Shown one piece after another: positions 27,466-40,274 of a DNA stretch of 64,000 nucleotides. Made by a program: the position numbers and the translations under genes. Each line of letters opens with the position of its first letter. The first letter of the stretch is position 1. Under the pieces are notes generated by a model. It made no database searches, was not told the origin of the DNA, and saw only the letters and a list, made by a program, of their open reading frames with translations. Where the stretch lies: positions 15,748,001 through 15,812,000 of the forward strand of contig OX579639.1 in assembly GCA_951230915.1 (NCBI GenBank). Reading direction: 5' to 3'. The DNA is from Antitrichia curtipendula. Taxonomy: Eukaryota; Streptophyta; Bryopsida; Hypnales; Leucodontaceae.

Positions 27466-28947
27466 ACACTGGTCAAATTTTTATATCTCCTTGTTGGCAA
27501 ATGAAAGAGGATGCCAATGCAGCAATGAATGTGTATTTTGGATATGATGTTGCGTGCAATAGCAACAGGTAGAGTGTGAGCATTCTAAGTTCCTGTGAAT
27601 CTCCTCAAGAGCCCTAGACGTCTCCATCTGAGTTGCTATTAGTTTGTGATACTAATTTTGGGAGGATGTTCCTTCAGAACCCATTCAGACTAAAATAAGA
27701 TTGAGCCGCACTAAGTGAGTTTCTTTCCTTCCTCACTGTCCTCCATTAGGACAGAGCCTTGCAATTCTACTGTCCTTGTTTCTTCTCCTAGTTAACTCTG
27801 GGTCTTTGTAATCAAATCTATCTATTCTTCCATACTATTTAAACAAATGTTTGTTTTGTTTGTTGGCTCTGCACTGAAGGGGGAGGAGGAGTCTGCATGG
27901 AGAGAAGCTACAAGTGAGGAAGTCACGAAGTCTGAGTAGCTAATGTACTAAAAAAGCGAGCCACTTTTTGAATTAAAAATAGGAAAAGTCATCTAGCTTT
28001 CCTTGAATCATGTTCCACTTTCCCATGGGTTTGTCCATTCTTTGTGCGATCCTTGGATCATAGAAATTATCCAATTCTTTTTTTAAATGACCCTTATTGA
28101 GACCAAAAAGACATTTCATCTCATCACTCTATAGCCACTTATTAAAATTGGAGACATAAATATGCAAAAATATAAAGTCATGGGGTTTTGAAGGTTGATA
28201 GGTATTGTACTTTCTTGATTATTTGATTGAAAAGTTGTGGGTTTTAAAGATTGATAGGTATTGCACTCTTTTGGTCATAGCATATTAGAACAATTTTTTC
28301 CACAATTGTACTTCATCTTCATTTATTCACATGTTTGACTTATGTAAAACTTTAATCTTTCAAGTTTGTCTTCTTTGACTAATCAATCTCATTGAGTGCA
28401 TAAAAATGTGTAGGATTAAATTCATTTGAAATATGTTTAGATTCTTTTTTGTTTCATCCATTTGGCTACATTATCTTATTTAGTCAACACTATCACTAGG
28501 AGAAAAACATTTTCAATGCATTTGTGTAAAATGCAAGCGCATACAACCTATCCTTAATGACTCGAATGACTCAAGAATGACTAAGTTTTGAAAAATGAAC
28601 AAGACATTTAATGTAGATTGGTCTTTAGTTTTTTACAAATCATTCAATTGAGTGAGCGTATATGAATTCATTTGAAGTGAAAACAAGTTACTTAGATTGA
28701 TAAATTTTCAAACATTAAATGAAAGTTGTCATCAAGTAGTAGTTTTGTAATTGACATGGACTATGCTTAGGGGTCATTGCAAGAAAGACCAGTCCTATCT
28801 ATTGTCACAATGAGGAGATACCTTCTTGTCACCCTTTGTAACTTTTGAAGTATAAACCTCATGAATGTGAAATTTTTATTAGAGATGTTTAACTTGATGC
28901 TAATTGGATTTCTACTTTTTATTTATTTATTTAAAATCAATTTATAT
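27466..28947. other. Intergenic DNA, no gene seen
   Basis: No recognisable gene or clear terminal repeat; AT-rich. Confidence 0.4.
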
Positions 28948-29869
28948 TTAACCCCTAAAATTCCAAGGCCTCTTTTCCATCAAAAATCACATAAAACTTT
29001 CATTTCTAAAGCAAAGAGCAAAAAAAAAGTTTAAAATGTTTTTTTTTGCTTATTTAATCCTAGGATCTTGTACTAAGATTAGTAAAAGAATGTATGGAAG
29101 AAGTTTTACAAACTTTGATTGTATAGATTGCAAGATATTTGCGTTTAAAGTGAAAGAAATGAGTTTTTTTGTACCTTATTCAATTACATTTTTTGGCTTA
29201 AACCTTCATAACTTATAATTTTGTTCTATTGATTTTGAATTTTAAATTTTATATGATAAAGAATTGAGTTGAAAGTCAAGGAAATTTAAAAAAAAAAAAC
29301 CCACTTAGTTTCCATTCATTAAAATTTTGTTAAATAGAAGTAGGTTTAAGATTGAAGAAAAATATAAATTGTTAATAGCTCTAAGATGGAATTGAAATAT
29401 ACTAAATTTAACGGTGAGATTGTTCTAGCAAAAGATCTTAACCTTGTGAAACTTTTTTTTTTTTTAATGTAAAAAAAAATTGAGGTAAAAAGTAAATCCT
29501 ACAAGCTATTTTTTGAAGAAGATGCTTTGATTATCCAAAAAACAAGATTGTCTATAACTTTCACACAACAAATCAAAGAGTCCATGTAAATAAAAATGTA
29601 ATCAGTATAAAACAAAATTTTAAATTATTTTACTTTAAAATTTTTGTAGTTTTTTTTCTACCCGTTGAATTGAAAAAGGACTTTTTGTGCCATAATTTTT
29701 GCTCTTGGGCTCCAATTGAAATAAAATTGTATTATTGGAAAGCTAATGTGTTTTTCTATGTTCATAGAAAAAATTCAGAAAATCATGACAAATATTGAGA
29801 CCATAGGAGTCTGCCCAAAATCCATTTTGTCCCTTGAGGAAACAATGGGACTTTGGTAAGGGGTTTTAA
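28948..29869. mobile_element. TTAA-type MITE, family A
   Basis: Left end TTAA-CCCCTAAAATTCCAAGGCC. The right end reads AAGGGG followed by TTTTAA, so the right TTAA is displaced by two bases. Its interior matches the 39166 element over its whole length (same order of blocks, such as GAAGATGCTT, AAGATTGTC and TTTTGCTCTTGGGC). It is non-coding. Confidence 0.7.
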
Positions 29870-30016
29870 ATCAATATTTGTTTATTTGTCACACTACAAG
29901 GTTTAGGATTTTTTACTATATTAGGAATCCCCAAATTTAATCATTTGGAGTTGAAGTTTTCATGGTCTATTTGCATAGTAGGAAAACATATTTCTACCAA
30001 AAGAAATCTAAAAATA

Positions 30017-30590
30017 TACTCCCTTTGTCCTACTAAAACCCTCCAAATCAGGCACAATTTTTGTTCCACTAAAAAGATCCATTTACTAATTTAGACAGTT
30101 GAGTATGTATTGGCCATATAGAATGACCTTGTGGGAAGAAGTGGCAAGCAATCAAGGAGCATTCCTCTCCTAGCAAGCTTGGCCTTGCCCATATGAAGCA
30201 CCTTGTACTTGTTGCTTCCTTAAATAGTTGTATTGACTATGGATTCGGTGACGACTTGTACTCTATGTAGATTTGTTCATGAAAAGGGACAAGTTTTCTT
30301 ATTGCGCAATTTAATTTGGGAGCATATATTTCTACAATCCCATTGTTGCCACCAACCTCTAAACCATCAGAAATGATGAACTTGCAACATTTATGAATGA
30401 TATTCAAATATAATACTTTCTACATAGATTTTGGGTGCCTGAATGATGGCACCTAAGCTGAAGATTTTGCATAGATCTAGGGGATGGATTACTAGTTTTT
30501 GAATGTACATATTACTGGCAAAAAGACTAAAAATATAATTAATCCTTCATGGAGAAGATTTTTGGAGGTTTTTAGTAGAACAGAGGGGTA
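30017..30590. mobile_element. Stowaway / Tc1-Mariner-like MITE
   Basis: TA-CTCCCTTTGTCCTACTAAAA at the left and, reverse-complemented, TA-CCCCTCTGTTCTACTAAAA at the right. This matches the Stowaway terminal consensus CTCCCTCCGT with TA target duplication (established knowledge). The 574-bp interior is non-coding. Confidence 0.75.
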
Positions 30591-33264
30591 CTATTTTGTG
30601 TCTTCCACATGAGTGCAAATAGCATTTTTATTGCATGCAACTTCTGAACATTGAAGATGGTTCTAAGATAAATCTTTTGGCAAAATCTCATCACTTTGAA
30701 CTCTTACTAAATGGTCAATTTTAAATTTAAGAAAAAACCTGCGTTTTCTATTTTTTACAAATTAAAATGTGAAACTATAATGACAGTATCTATTTTCATA
30801 AGATTTTGTGCTTTTCTAGTTCTCCTACTTAGAGAATTTTTTTATGCTTTTCTTTCCAACAGAACCTTCTTTTTTTTAAAGGTGTAGGCATTAAATATAT
30901 TTTTCACCTCTTTTAATAAAAAAATTCTAATTCTAATGTACTTCTAGAAAAAAAAATGAATACTGTGCAAAACAGTACAAAAAATGCATAGTCTTTCTTG
31001 CAATGATCCTTAGTTGCAATTACATACCAAAAAGAACACTATAGATAAAGAATGATTTCAGTGCAATTGGTTTATATATACATATTAATTTTTTTTAATA
31101 CATTTAAATTTTACCGTGTTAGTTGATGAGTTGTTGTAAATTAGTCATATCTCTATTGTTGATTAGATATAGTCCCATAGAGTTGTCCAAAAAGACTATG
31201 AAATGGAGGCCATTTGTTTGAAACCCTAGCCGTCACCTCTTTGCAATTACCACCTTTAAGTTAAACACCTTAATGTATTTGTCTCCTAGCTCTTGCTTCT
31301 TTGTTGCTTCTTGCAAAGCTTCTTGTAGTTGCCATTCTTAGCGTTGACCGCCTTTTGCCTCTTGTTCCCCCCCAATTACCATTGTCATTTCTTCTCACTG
31401 TGTTTGTAATTTTCAAAGATATAATCAGTTGTTTTGACTTTTTGACATTGTTCTTTGGTACTACAAATTAAATTGTATATTTTTCTTATTTTTGTTATGA
31501 CTCTCATTCAATTTCTTCAATTATGATTATTACACTATTCTTATTTTGATTCTTACCTTATGTATAGATGAGACCTTAAAAATCACTTAGTTTATTTGGA
31601 AAATTAATTCTTTATTGCATTGCAATATATGTTGAATAGTATATCAGCCAAGGAAGATGCTATATGTTATCTTGAAGTTGGAGTGGTAGTCTTGAGCCTC
31701 CCTGATGTTTCTAAATGCTGACTAGTTGCAGATGAAAGATGTTATTGATGGCCTTCTAAAGTTCAATGATGTCCCCAAAGACCAAAAAACAACATGCCAA
31801 ATGCTATGAAGAACCAATATTAGACAAGATGTCCAACCAACCAATGGAAATTTGGCAACTATAGCCACCATTCCTTCATATAAGGTCACCAATTGGTTTG
31901 TGAAAAATAAAAAAGGTGCACCATTCAACACCTCATGTTTTTGATTGGAGAATGAAAAAATTACAGAAGTATCCAATAAAATGTTGGATGAAATGCAATG
32001 TCATCCAACAAATTAATTAACCAAGAACAATTAGAATGTATAGAAGAACTTGACCATAATGACAATACATTGTAGTAGTCACCTTTGTCAAAACAACTAC
32101 AAATTAAGTCATTTGCATAGTCGATAAAATCCATTTTTCTAGTAGTATATATATTGTATTTCTTATTCTTTTATTAATACAATCAGTTTGGTAGTTCATC
32201 ATTGTCTCTTTTCCATTCTCTTTGTCACACTTGAATGTTTTGCTTCTACTAAACTCTTGAATTTTGAAGACTCTCAAAGAATTCTTTAAGCATATACATA
32301 GTGATTAAGTGTTGGTGAACAATTTATGGAGTATTGAAAGGTCAGCGCTTTGTATGTAAGTATTATCATAGAAACTCTTGAAGCTACCGATAAACAAGAG
32401 TAGTGGAATGAGTGCTAATGATTTCCTTCACAGATTTCAAAGAGATGTGACACTTGAAGCAAAGGTATTATGTCATTATGACACTTTTTACTCAAAAGCT
32501 TGCAGTGGAATGAGAGATCCAGGTTATTCATATTTGTATTGAAACTTATTGAACGAAGCGATGGTTTGACAACCATAACTCTTCAAATTGAATCTCCTTT
32601 GATTGAAAAGTATGACGGACTTTTGCAAAAGGGGGTTTATGTGAGAATGGAAAACTTTAGGATGCAAGAAAAATCCCAAAAATCCTTCTAAAAGGAAGAT
32701 ATGTTACCATTCTTACAATAGATTCTACAACTGCTATTTTTATTATACTACCATTTGTGCCAAAAATGGTACCAATACTTTCTCATTTACACTCATATTT
32801 GTGAGTTTAGGACACAAAGACATGACCATTGGGCTTGTGCAACACATGTGGTGATTGTTATTGCTATTTGAGGGAAAAAAAAACCATCAAGGAGAGAAAA
32901 ACTTGGTCATTACAGATGGAGAAAGAGAATTTGATCAAGATGTCATTTCCTTGGTGTCTATTTAAAAAAGATACAATTAGGCTTGTAAAATCTACATATA
33001 GTAGGTGAAAACAACATTGAAATGTAAGATATGTCAATGTGTTGTTACCAATTTGGATTGCACACGGGGGATTGGGGGAGAATTATGAAAATCACTACAA
33101 AAAAATCCCACGATTTCCTTTTGTGTAGGAAATCTTTGAAGATCCCCCATGATGACATTAGAACACAGGGAAACATAGAAACTGGGAGAAACTAGCAGGG
33201 ACAAACTACATAATGTACAATAATCTCCAAAACGGTCACAGGGAATTCCAAACAAGTGCGCTCT
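30591..33264. other. Gene-poor AT-rich stretch
   Basis: No supported gene. Short frames around 31730-31980 and 32500-32690 have no recognisable content. Confidence 0.35.
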
Positions 33265-33658
33265 GTTGCCAACTAGTTGCGAAAGTCTTCAGAACAGACC
33301 AAATGCATATTTATGCCTAAATTGTTGCAAAATCATTGTAACAATTAAAATTGAAATATTTCTAACTTGCAATAATATTCGTTTGCTCAATGTTACAATG
33401 TTACAAACCATTTCAAAAGTTCTTATAGATTTCTGGCAATCACTGCAAACCTGTTGCAATGTCCACCTTCTGTAAGGGTGCTCGAACGTGAGGAGGCAAG
33501 AACAATGTACAATAATCAAAAGACCTTTCTATGATTTCTATAATTCTATCCAATACATCCAAGGTATTTTCAAGGATTCCTGTGAAGGACTCCTGTTTGG
33601 GTATCTCATGTCAGTGCATTAAAATAGAGGCCATTCACGAAGTAATAATGTATGTCGA

Positions 33659-36417
33659 TCACCACGAATAAAAATGGACATGAAAGCCTTGCACGACGTC
33701 AACGTAGTGTCGGTGGAACTTGGACCTCGCCGTGGACCGGAGCTCATCGATGAGTCGATTCCAGTTGGACTCAATCGCCCCCACGAAGCCGTCGCACTCC
33801 AGCGCCAACTGCAGACTGAGCAAGCTGTTGAGAAACTCCTCGTCCCAGCCGATCTTCTGTGCGAAATCCGCGGGGCCGACTGCAGGATCCTGCACGCGGG
33901 AGACGTTCGTGTATTGCACCGTCCAGTTGCTCAATTGGGCGAAGAAGGTCACGGTGTCGGGATCCTCCGTGCTCAGGAAGATGCGGCGCCGGAGGACGTC
34001 CGGGTCGTGGGCTAGCAACGCCTCGGCGCTGCGCAAGAACACGGCGTCGGGCTGAAGCTTCATCTCCTTCCATTTGTCGCCATGACGGACGTGCATCGAG
34101 ATCGTGCCTGAGGAAGGACGTCCCGGGAGAGCTAGAACGTCAGATTCTAACGACAACTTTGATAAAGTGGCACAATTAATTCCAACGCCAAAAATTGTGA
34201 CAAAAATATAAGTACTCGCACATGTAGGTCTTACGTTTAGGACAGGCACCGATGACAAAGTAATGGAATACCGCCAATCGAAATGGACGTTTTCTTTACT
34301 TCCTGGAGTGCCGATTTAGAGTGATCTAAAAGCTAGGAGGGCGAGAGATGCAGCCATACAGGCCCGGATTTAGTGTTTGTTTGTTTGTTCGGCACAAATG
34401 GATGATTCAATTGCAGAAGCTAGTAAAAATGAACAAGGACTAGCCCCGAGAGGCCAGTACCAGACCAGGACTTAGACACACACAACAGGGCTAAAGGTGG
34501 TCAATTGGACCAAGCTCCCTTCCCTCACACACAGAGCACCAAATCTACCCCATTGTTTGTCAAATTGGGTGAGGGTAGTGTCTGCTCTAAAGGGAGAGTA
34601 CTTGCTAACTTTACCAAGTGTCCTAACCCAATCCAAGCTGCTCTACCATACTCGACGAGAGTCACGAGACTGCTCAACTTGGACTGCTCACAGGGAGATC
34701 GGGGAGGCGTCACCCCCCCCGGTCTAAACTTGGGGGGTGTAGCTTTAACCCCCCAAACTTTCTGTTTTAAGAAAATTTGGGGGGGGGGAAAGCTACACCC
34801 CCCAAGTTTACACCGGGGGGGGGTAACGCCTCCCCGTTCTCCCTGTGGCTTGCCATCTCATTGACATTGTTTCATATCTTTGTAAGATGCCCATGACTTA
34901 GGTTTCAAGGTGCCAATGTCACAATCGAATGCCCGTAGAAAGAACAAAATTCAAAACTGACATAATTGTAGCAACTTATTGAAGTCTTATATATGTTGGT
35001 TATGAGTTTTGAGAGGTAGTTAAGTAATTCTGTAATTGTAAGTACTATATTTCAAGGACATAAGGTAAGTGGTCAACTAACCATGTAACCACACCAAAAT
35101 GTGAATTAATGACTAATGAGCTTCTAACCCTTTTAATCATGCTTGGATCTTTTTTAATTTGGATTTTGACACATTTTTGTTTATACCTTTTGTAAGAATT
35201 GTTCTGGATGAATGAGATGGTGTTTGGATTCACAAACGCAATGCCGGATTGAAGTACTTTGTTCATCATCCAAATTGCAATGCTTGGGGCCAGCTAAACA
35301 TGGTTCTTCAGCGTAAATATTTTAGTAAGCCATCATAACTTTTATCAATCCCCTTCCTGATTCAGATATTCGATTACAGAAACGTTCGCTGTCTGTTTTT
35401 TCCGAAAATGGAGCACTAGAATATTTCCTTCGATCATGACACATGGATCATAAGCTGTTTCTACATGTGCATGCAAATTTTACCTGGTTCGATGGGCTGG
35501 CCCTGGAAAACGCCCGACGCCCTGCGCCTGTCGAGCTCCCTCAGCGTCCGCAGAGTCGGCCGCACAATATACGCGCTGCTTTGCGCCCGCCACCAGTAAT
35601 AGAAATCTGTGGAAAAATTCCCCCTTTCTAGCATCTCATGAAACATGACTGGCGTCGCACATCTCGCGAACGGCAGAACGCCGCCTCCCAGTTTAGCCAA
35701 ATCGCTTCTCAACACTCTCTCGCTGTTGCTGGCATACGTCTCCACATTCAGCTCCTGGAATTTCAGAAAACTCTCATTCGTTACTTTCAAGTCGCTTCCG
35801 AAGGCGTCTTGGATCGTGCACGACGAGAGAGGCTCGAAGTAACACTCGTCCATGGTGTCCATGCCCTCGCAGAATTTCCCCTGGACCCAGCTGCAGTTGG
35901 GTTGCGGAGCCAGAACCAGGATCCGGTTCAGGTTTAACGCTACTAGCAAGGCGACCCCGGTGATATGAATCATGGAGCCGATGCCGCGGCCGACATCTTG
36001 AGCCTCTATAAGGAGGAACTTCTTGTCATGGCAACTGCTGGGGTGCTGATGGATCCAGATCGCCCTTTGCGCCGCGAGCGTTCCGTACATTTGTGATTCG
36101 TGGTGGGACTCGGCGACAGGGGCATACTGCGAGGGCTGGGTCCATGCTCGACGGGGAAACCACTCCACCCCGCATCCCTCGGTGTGGCATCCGTTACTGG
36201 TGTTGAAACTGTCAGGGATTAGTATTGCCTTGGGGAACTCATATAACTGCAACGTGAAGTATAGCAATGCAGCCGTTGAGAGGGATAGGACTGCCAAGGT
36301 GATTGACAGCTTCACCTTCTCGGCGCTTTTCCTGCTCGAAGTTGCGCCAGGGGGTGACATTTTCGGGTCAAGCCGTGCGCACATGATTGTCTTGATCGAA
36401 GGTAGCATACTTGCCAT
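33659..36417 (-). CDS. GT23-like (FUT8/NodZ-type) glycosyltransferase, copy A
   Basis: Two exons on the minus strand, 36417-35484 and 34107-33659, joined in phase 1 (donor CCAG|GTAAAA, acceptor CCTCAG|GCACG), giving 460 residues. Type II membrane topology: a short basic N-terminus, a hydrophobic segment at residues about 36-58, then a lumenal domain, consistent with a Golgi enzyme. The lumenal part has GRGIGSMIHITGVALLVALN (nucleotide-sugar fold start), YYWWRAQSSAYIVRP like the WW..Q..YL.RP block of FUT8, and HVRHGDK at the exon 2 start, the HxRxxD/N motif of GT23 enzymes. A C-terminal SNWNRLIDEL block is in the position of the FUT8 acceptor region. It lacks the SH3 domain of animal FUT8. The presumed donor is GDP-fucose and the acceptor is unknown (inference). 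An O-fucosyltransferase-like enzyme is the main alternative. Confidence 0.72.
34149..34291. mobile_element. Diverged MITE M in intron of GT23 copy A
   Basis: Position-equivalent to the clearer 48471-48640 copy in gene B (same flank GAGCTAGAACGTCAG). The ends have decayed; the right end still reads GGAATACCGCC. It was therefore inserted before the A/B duplication. Confidence 0.5.
34689..34847. mobile_element. G/C-run foldback element in intron of GT23 copy A
   Basis: Near-perfect inverted repeat. The left arm starts CACAGGGAGATCGGGGAGGC and the right arm ends with the complementary GCCTCCCCGTTCTCCCTGTG, with inner arms containing GGGGGGTGTAGCTTTAA / AAAGCTACACCCCCC. Arms are about 75 bp and the loop very short, so the single strand would fold into one long hairpin. 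Absent from copy B at the equivalent intron position. Confidence 0.8.
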
Positions 36418-37023
36418 GCAATTGTAGAGAGATCAGCATGTAAGTTATGTACTCACAACTTAGTTTGCATTTCCACAGCCATGGCAGTGAACTTCCAGTA
36501 CTGTGTTCAGAAATAATGATTTTGTACCATTATTATATGGATTCCGGGTATGGGTTGTGCACTCGCTGTGGAACTCATACACAAACTTTTGCGGTGTGGA
36601 GCTTGGGTCACATGTTGAGGTTCACTGCCGAAGGTTGAATGTTGGATTAGAAACGTTACACCTTCAAAACCTGAGAAAAAAGCACTAGAAAGTAAGGTTA
36701 GCTTTTCTACGACCTAGATCTGAGGTTCCAGTCCGGCGACTGATCGATCAGTTTTGACCTTGAGCGCTGAAATTATGTTGCATCAATTTTGAACACTGCC
36801 ACCATTACCGGGAATGAGGATCCAGTGTGAGATCGAAACACAACATATTTATTTTTCTGTCTAATACATTCTACACGCAGCAACGAATCGATGTTATCAA
36901 ACTATGAAATCAATGTTCGTGCAAGTGTCTTCGCATGAACGTATATACTACAATGATGACATCTATCATTGTGATATGGTTGCACTGAGATGAGCTCATG
37001 ATTGGACGATGTAAACGATAGAA

Positions 37024-37183
37024 ACGTCAGTTTCGTTTAAGTTGCGTCTACCCAATGCCAAAAATTGTGACTTCCATGTACATGAAGGTCTAAAACCTAG
37101 GATGGATATGGATTTATGTTATAAAACAGGTGCTCTGAAACTTTCCAAAGTATTGGAATACCGATAAATTTAAAGAAATTGAC
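37024..37183. mobile_element. Diverged MITE M upstream of GT23 copy A
   Basis: Left end CGTCAGTTTCGTTTAA, right end GGAATACCGATAAATTTAAAGAAATTGAC. The equivalent in copy B is 51117-51253, so the insertion predates the duplication. Confidence 0.5.
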
Positions 37184-37242
37184 TATAAGAGATTGAGTAG
37201 AGACATATAGACCCCTGGATAATCAGCAGCAGAAAAGTTTAC

Positions 37243-37647
37243 CTGATGATCATAAGAAAGCGAAGTTATGGATTCAGTAGAACGTGATCGATGCAGCACC
37301 ATGGAGTAGTACCGAAACGAACACGACGAAGCCTTGAGCATCGATCAAATTCATTAAAGTCTGGCTTCAGTCCACGGACCACCTGCTGCGCTTTCAAGTT
37401 CCAACCACTTGGACAGAGTTCGATTCCGCACCACCTACTTTGAATATTGAGAAGAGATCTACCAGAACTCCAGCCCTGGACCCTGCTGGAGTACCACCGT
37501 TTAGCTGCAATTCTTCACTCCATTGATCGGGCCAGCGCTAGCAGATGATCCAGCACGCGGAGTGCTGCTTGCTGAAGAGAGTGCAAATTTCACGGGAGGT
37601 GTCATCTGATCTGAACAGCAAGCTATCACTGATCTGGATCTATATAT
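37243..37647 (-). promoter_or_regulatory. GT23 copy A promoter and probable 5' UTR exon
   Basis: A TATATATT-type TATA box reads on the minus strand at 37641-37647. Downstream, a donor CATCAG|GTAAAC (donor bases 37242-37241) is conserved in copies B and C, which points to a transcribed 5' UTR exon followed by a leader intron ahead of the ATG at 36417. The exact transcription start is not visible. Confidence 0.45.
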
Positions 37648-38299
37648 TTCTCGATCTTCTTCCACCCACCCGTGAGTGAGCTTCAGTATACAAATCGTTC
37701 AGGAATCGTAAAGTGTGTACAATGCGGGAACAGGAGCCGGAGTTTGAGAAAAACACAGGAAGAAACTCCTTGGAGCACCAAAACTGGTGTCCGATGGAGT
37801 TTGGTGATGGAGTTTGGTGATGTGCTTTTTTTGAACTATTCTTAGTTAAACCATCCTCTGACAGCATTGTTACAACTGGGGACGACCTTTCCGATTACCG
37901 GCTGCTCACTCAGTAACAGAAACAACTGAGCACGTAACTTACAGTACATTACCACTTACAGTAAGTCCTTGAACGCAAAGTTATACTTCTGTGAACAGGT
38001 GACGCACGTTGCGCGTTGCACATCGATATCTTTGCTCACATGCTACGGCAAGTGGTTTCAGTGGAAAAGCATTCCACATATAGGGGATCGTCCTGACGAC
38101 ATTCATGGTCTTCCTCTTCTACGTGCTGTCTGTTGACAAAACCATTATAACTTAAGGTTAGAACAGTACGCCACCCTAGAAAAACATTTTACGTCCATGG
38201 ACAGCTAAATATTGAATTGACATGACCAGGAAACGTAGGCCGAAAAGAGGTGCGGAAAACCGTCATCATCACTTGTACCCAGCATTTCCCAGATTACGA

Positions 38300-39060
38300 T
38301 TCCTGAAGGATCTATATTAATGACGGGGTGGACTTTTAGGAAGTGCGTGCTCGGCGTGCTTGCAGTCGCGCTGACATTCAGCACCTCGTGATTCTGAAAA
38401 CACCCTACATGCCAATACCTTCCCTGTACCCATTCCAGCGGGGGGGGGGATTTCTAGCGATTTGGCGGTCATTTGCACCACATGAAGGGGCTCTGCAGTG
38501 TGCACCACGCCCTTGGGACACGCAGGGTAATTAAAGCATATATGGGAAATCGGCTGTTACGTTCGGCGGTCGATGGGCCCGCAGCCGTTTTTACCTCCAT
38601 TTTCGCTCCGAGTTGTACCTGAGGTCGCCCGCCACATCCAGTCCGTTGCAGCCTCCTTCGCTTCATTCTGTCCGTTCCTTCTTCGAGGCTCCCGCGGCGC
38701 CACGTTTGCGCTTGCCATTGATGTCGCTGTCGCCCACTCCGCTTCCCCATAGATGTTTTTTTTTGTTTTTTCTACACAAATCGCAACAGATGTTTCCATA
38801 GCCAGTACCCCATTTGTCCAACACCATTCACAGCCACTGAGCCCACGCGCATGCGGCTTACTGGGGCCGCCACCAGCGTTTCCGCCTGGCCAGGTGGCGT
38901 GGGCTGAGTGGGGCGGATGGACTGGGGTGTCGGGGTCGGTTTGGGAGTGCGCTGATGCCGCGCCCGACGGAGGCAGGTAAAATCCGGAAGCAGTTTCACT
39001 TTTTTTTAATAAATTGTGTTTAGTTTGTCTAGGGTTTAGGGCTCTTTCAATTTGTTGGTA
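38300..39060. other. GC-rich island with telo-box motifs, no gene assigned
   Basis: Locally GC-rich sequence (38560-38990) unlike its surroundings, followed by AGGGTTTAGGG-type telo-box motifs at about 39028-39045 and 39080-39095. Telo-boxes are common near the start of plant housekeeping genes. A donor-like GGCAG|GTAAAA lies near 38976. Open frames on both strands show no recognisable protein. It may be the promoter and first exon of a gene cut off by the transposons to its right. Confidence 0.3.
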
Positions 39061-39165
39061 GGGTTTAAAGGAAATCGCACTCAGGGTTTAGGGTTGACGC
39101 ATTGAAGTTAAATATTTAACCACACCTTTTCGGTGTTCTTTTATTTTAAATTTGTTCTTGTTTGC

Positions 39166-40089
39166 TTAACCCCCAAAAATCCCAAGGCCTTTTCTCCATC
39201 AAAACACACTCAAAACTGCCACTTCTATTGCAAAGAGCAAAAAACTATAAAAATTGTTTTTTTTTGCATATCTAACCGTAGGATTTTATACTAGACTAGT
39301 ATGAGAATGTGTGCAAGAAATTTCAGAAACTTTGAACAAATAGATTGCAAGATATTTGCATTCAAAGTGAAGAAAACAAGTTTTTTTGCACCTTGCTTGA
39401 TTAGATTTTTGGGCTTTGAACCTATTTAACTTAAATTTTTTGTATTGTTGATTTTGATTTTCTAAGTTTATATGTTGAATACTTCAGTTGAGAATCTAGG
39501 AAAAAAATTTCAAGAAAAAAACACTAAATTTTCACTCATTGAAAAATTGTTAAGTAGAAGTAGGTTCAAGATTGAAGGAATAACTAAATCGTTAATAGCT
39601 CTAAGACAAAATTGAAATACCATAATTCCAACGGTGAGATTGTTCTAGAAAGCAAATTCAACCTTGTCTAAAAAAAAAATTTGAAAATTGTAAAAATTGC
39701 ATTAAAAAATGAATCCTAAAAGTTATTTTTTCAAGAAGATGCTTAGATTGCCCGAAAAAATAAGATTGTCCATAACTTTTTCATTATTAGTCCAAATATA
39801 ATGAATCAAAGCTTCAAATGTAGACAAAAAGACATAGATTTTGAAAAAAATATTTAAGAAATTTATTTTGACTTTCTGTGATTTTTTTCTGCTGCCCGCT
39901 AAACTCTATTTTTGACATAACTTTTTTTCTCGGGCACCAATTGAAATAAAAATTATATATCCACAAAGCTCTCGCTAAACCGCACAACCTCAAAAAATTC
40001 CAAAAAATTTTCTCTATAGATTGAGGTCACAGGAACCTACCCGGCCCCAAATTGTCCCCCGAGGGGACAAACGGGGTTTTAGGGGTTAA
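39166..40089. mobile_element. TTAA-type MITE, family A (full-length reference copy)
   Basis: Left end TTAA-CCCCCAAAAATCCCAAGG, right end TTTTAGGGG-TTAA; 924 bp. It gives the full block order for the family. The 5402 element is this copy minus a central third. No coding capacity. Flanking bases extend the symmetry (GC-TTAA-C versus G-TTAA-G). Confidence 0.78.
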
Positions 40090-40172
40090 GATCCTAAATT
40101 GCCTTTGAATTTCTTCATGATTCTCAAAGAAGGTTGGCTTAGGATTTTTTAGGGTTTAGGCATTAAAGAAAA

Positions 40173-40274
40173 ATGGCTAAGCACACCCTATTGGCATTTG
40201 TAGTTGTATTGTTGGCCTTCTTTGATTGTAGACGACGTCGTCATGTAGTGCCCATTATTCCGAATCCAAATTGA
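40173..40274 (+). pseudogene. 33-residue frame, possible N-terminus of the Harbinger transposase
   Basis: ATG preceded by an AGGGTTTAGG telo-box. The product is a hydrophobic stretch (LLAFVVVLLAFF) followed by CRRRRHVVP, then a stop. PIF/Harbinger transposases often begin with a hydrophobic and basic arginine run before the helical domain, and the matching helical domain follows at 40777. The link is inferred from order and spacing only. Confidence 0.3.

Larger units (their letters stand above)
33265..38270 (-). repeat. Segmental duplicate A (GT23-like gene copy A)
   Basis: Colinear with 47345-53160 (copy B). Matches run from downstream of the stop codon (CCAAATGCATAT at 33299 and 47389) through both exons and the promoter to a block with TTCATGG at about 38102 and its copy B counterpart at 53000. 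Length differences are explained by insertions: a poly-G foldback in the intron of A and several MITEs in B. Confidence 0.8.

Noticed and set aside
27268..27504. Frame with repeated VVPNLLL units
   Set aside because: Explained by the 24-bp tandem repeat in the 3' flank of the SDR gene; open on both strands.
33674..34179. Plus-strand open frames over GT23 copy A exon 2
   Set aside because: They are shadows of the minus-strand exon, which has the conserved motifs; the same frames reappear at 48010-48542 because of the duplication.
38469..38999. Several short frames in the GC-rich island
   Set aside because: Both strands open because of composition; no domain or splice pattern supports a protein.
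39028..39095. TTTAGGG motifs as telomeric DNA
   Set aside because: Only one or two units each; typical plant telo-boxes, not a telomere array.
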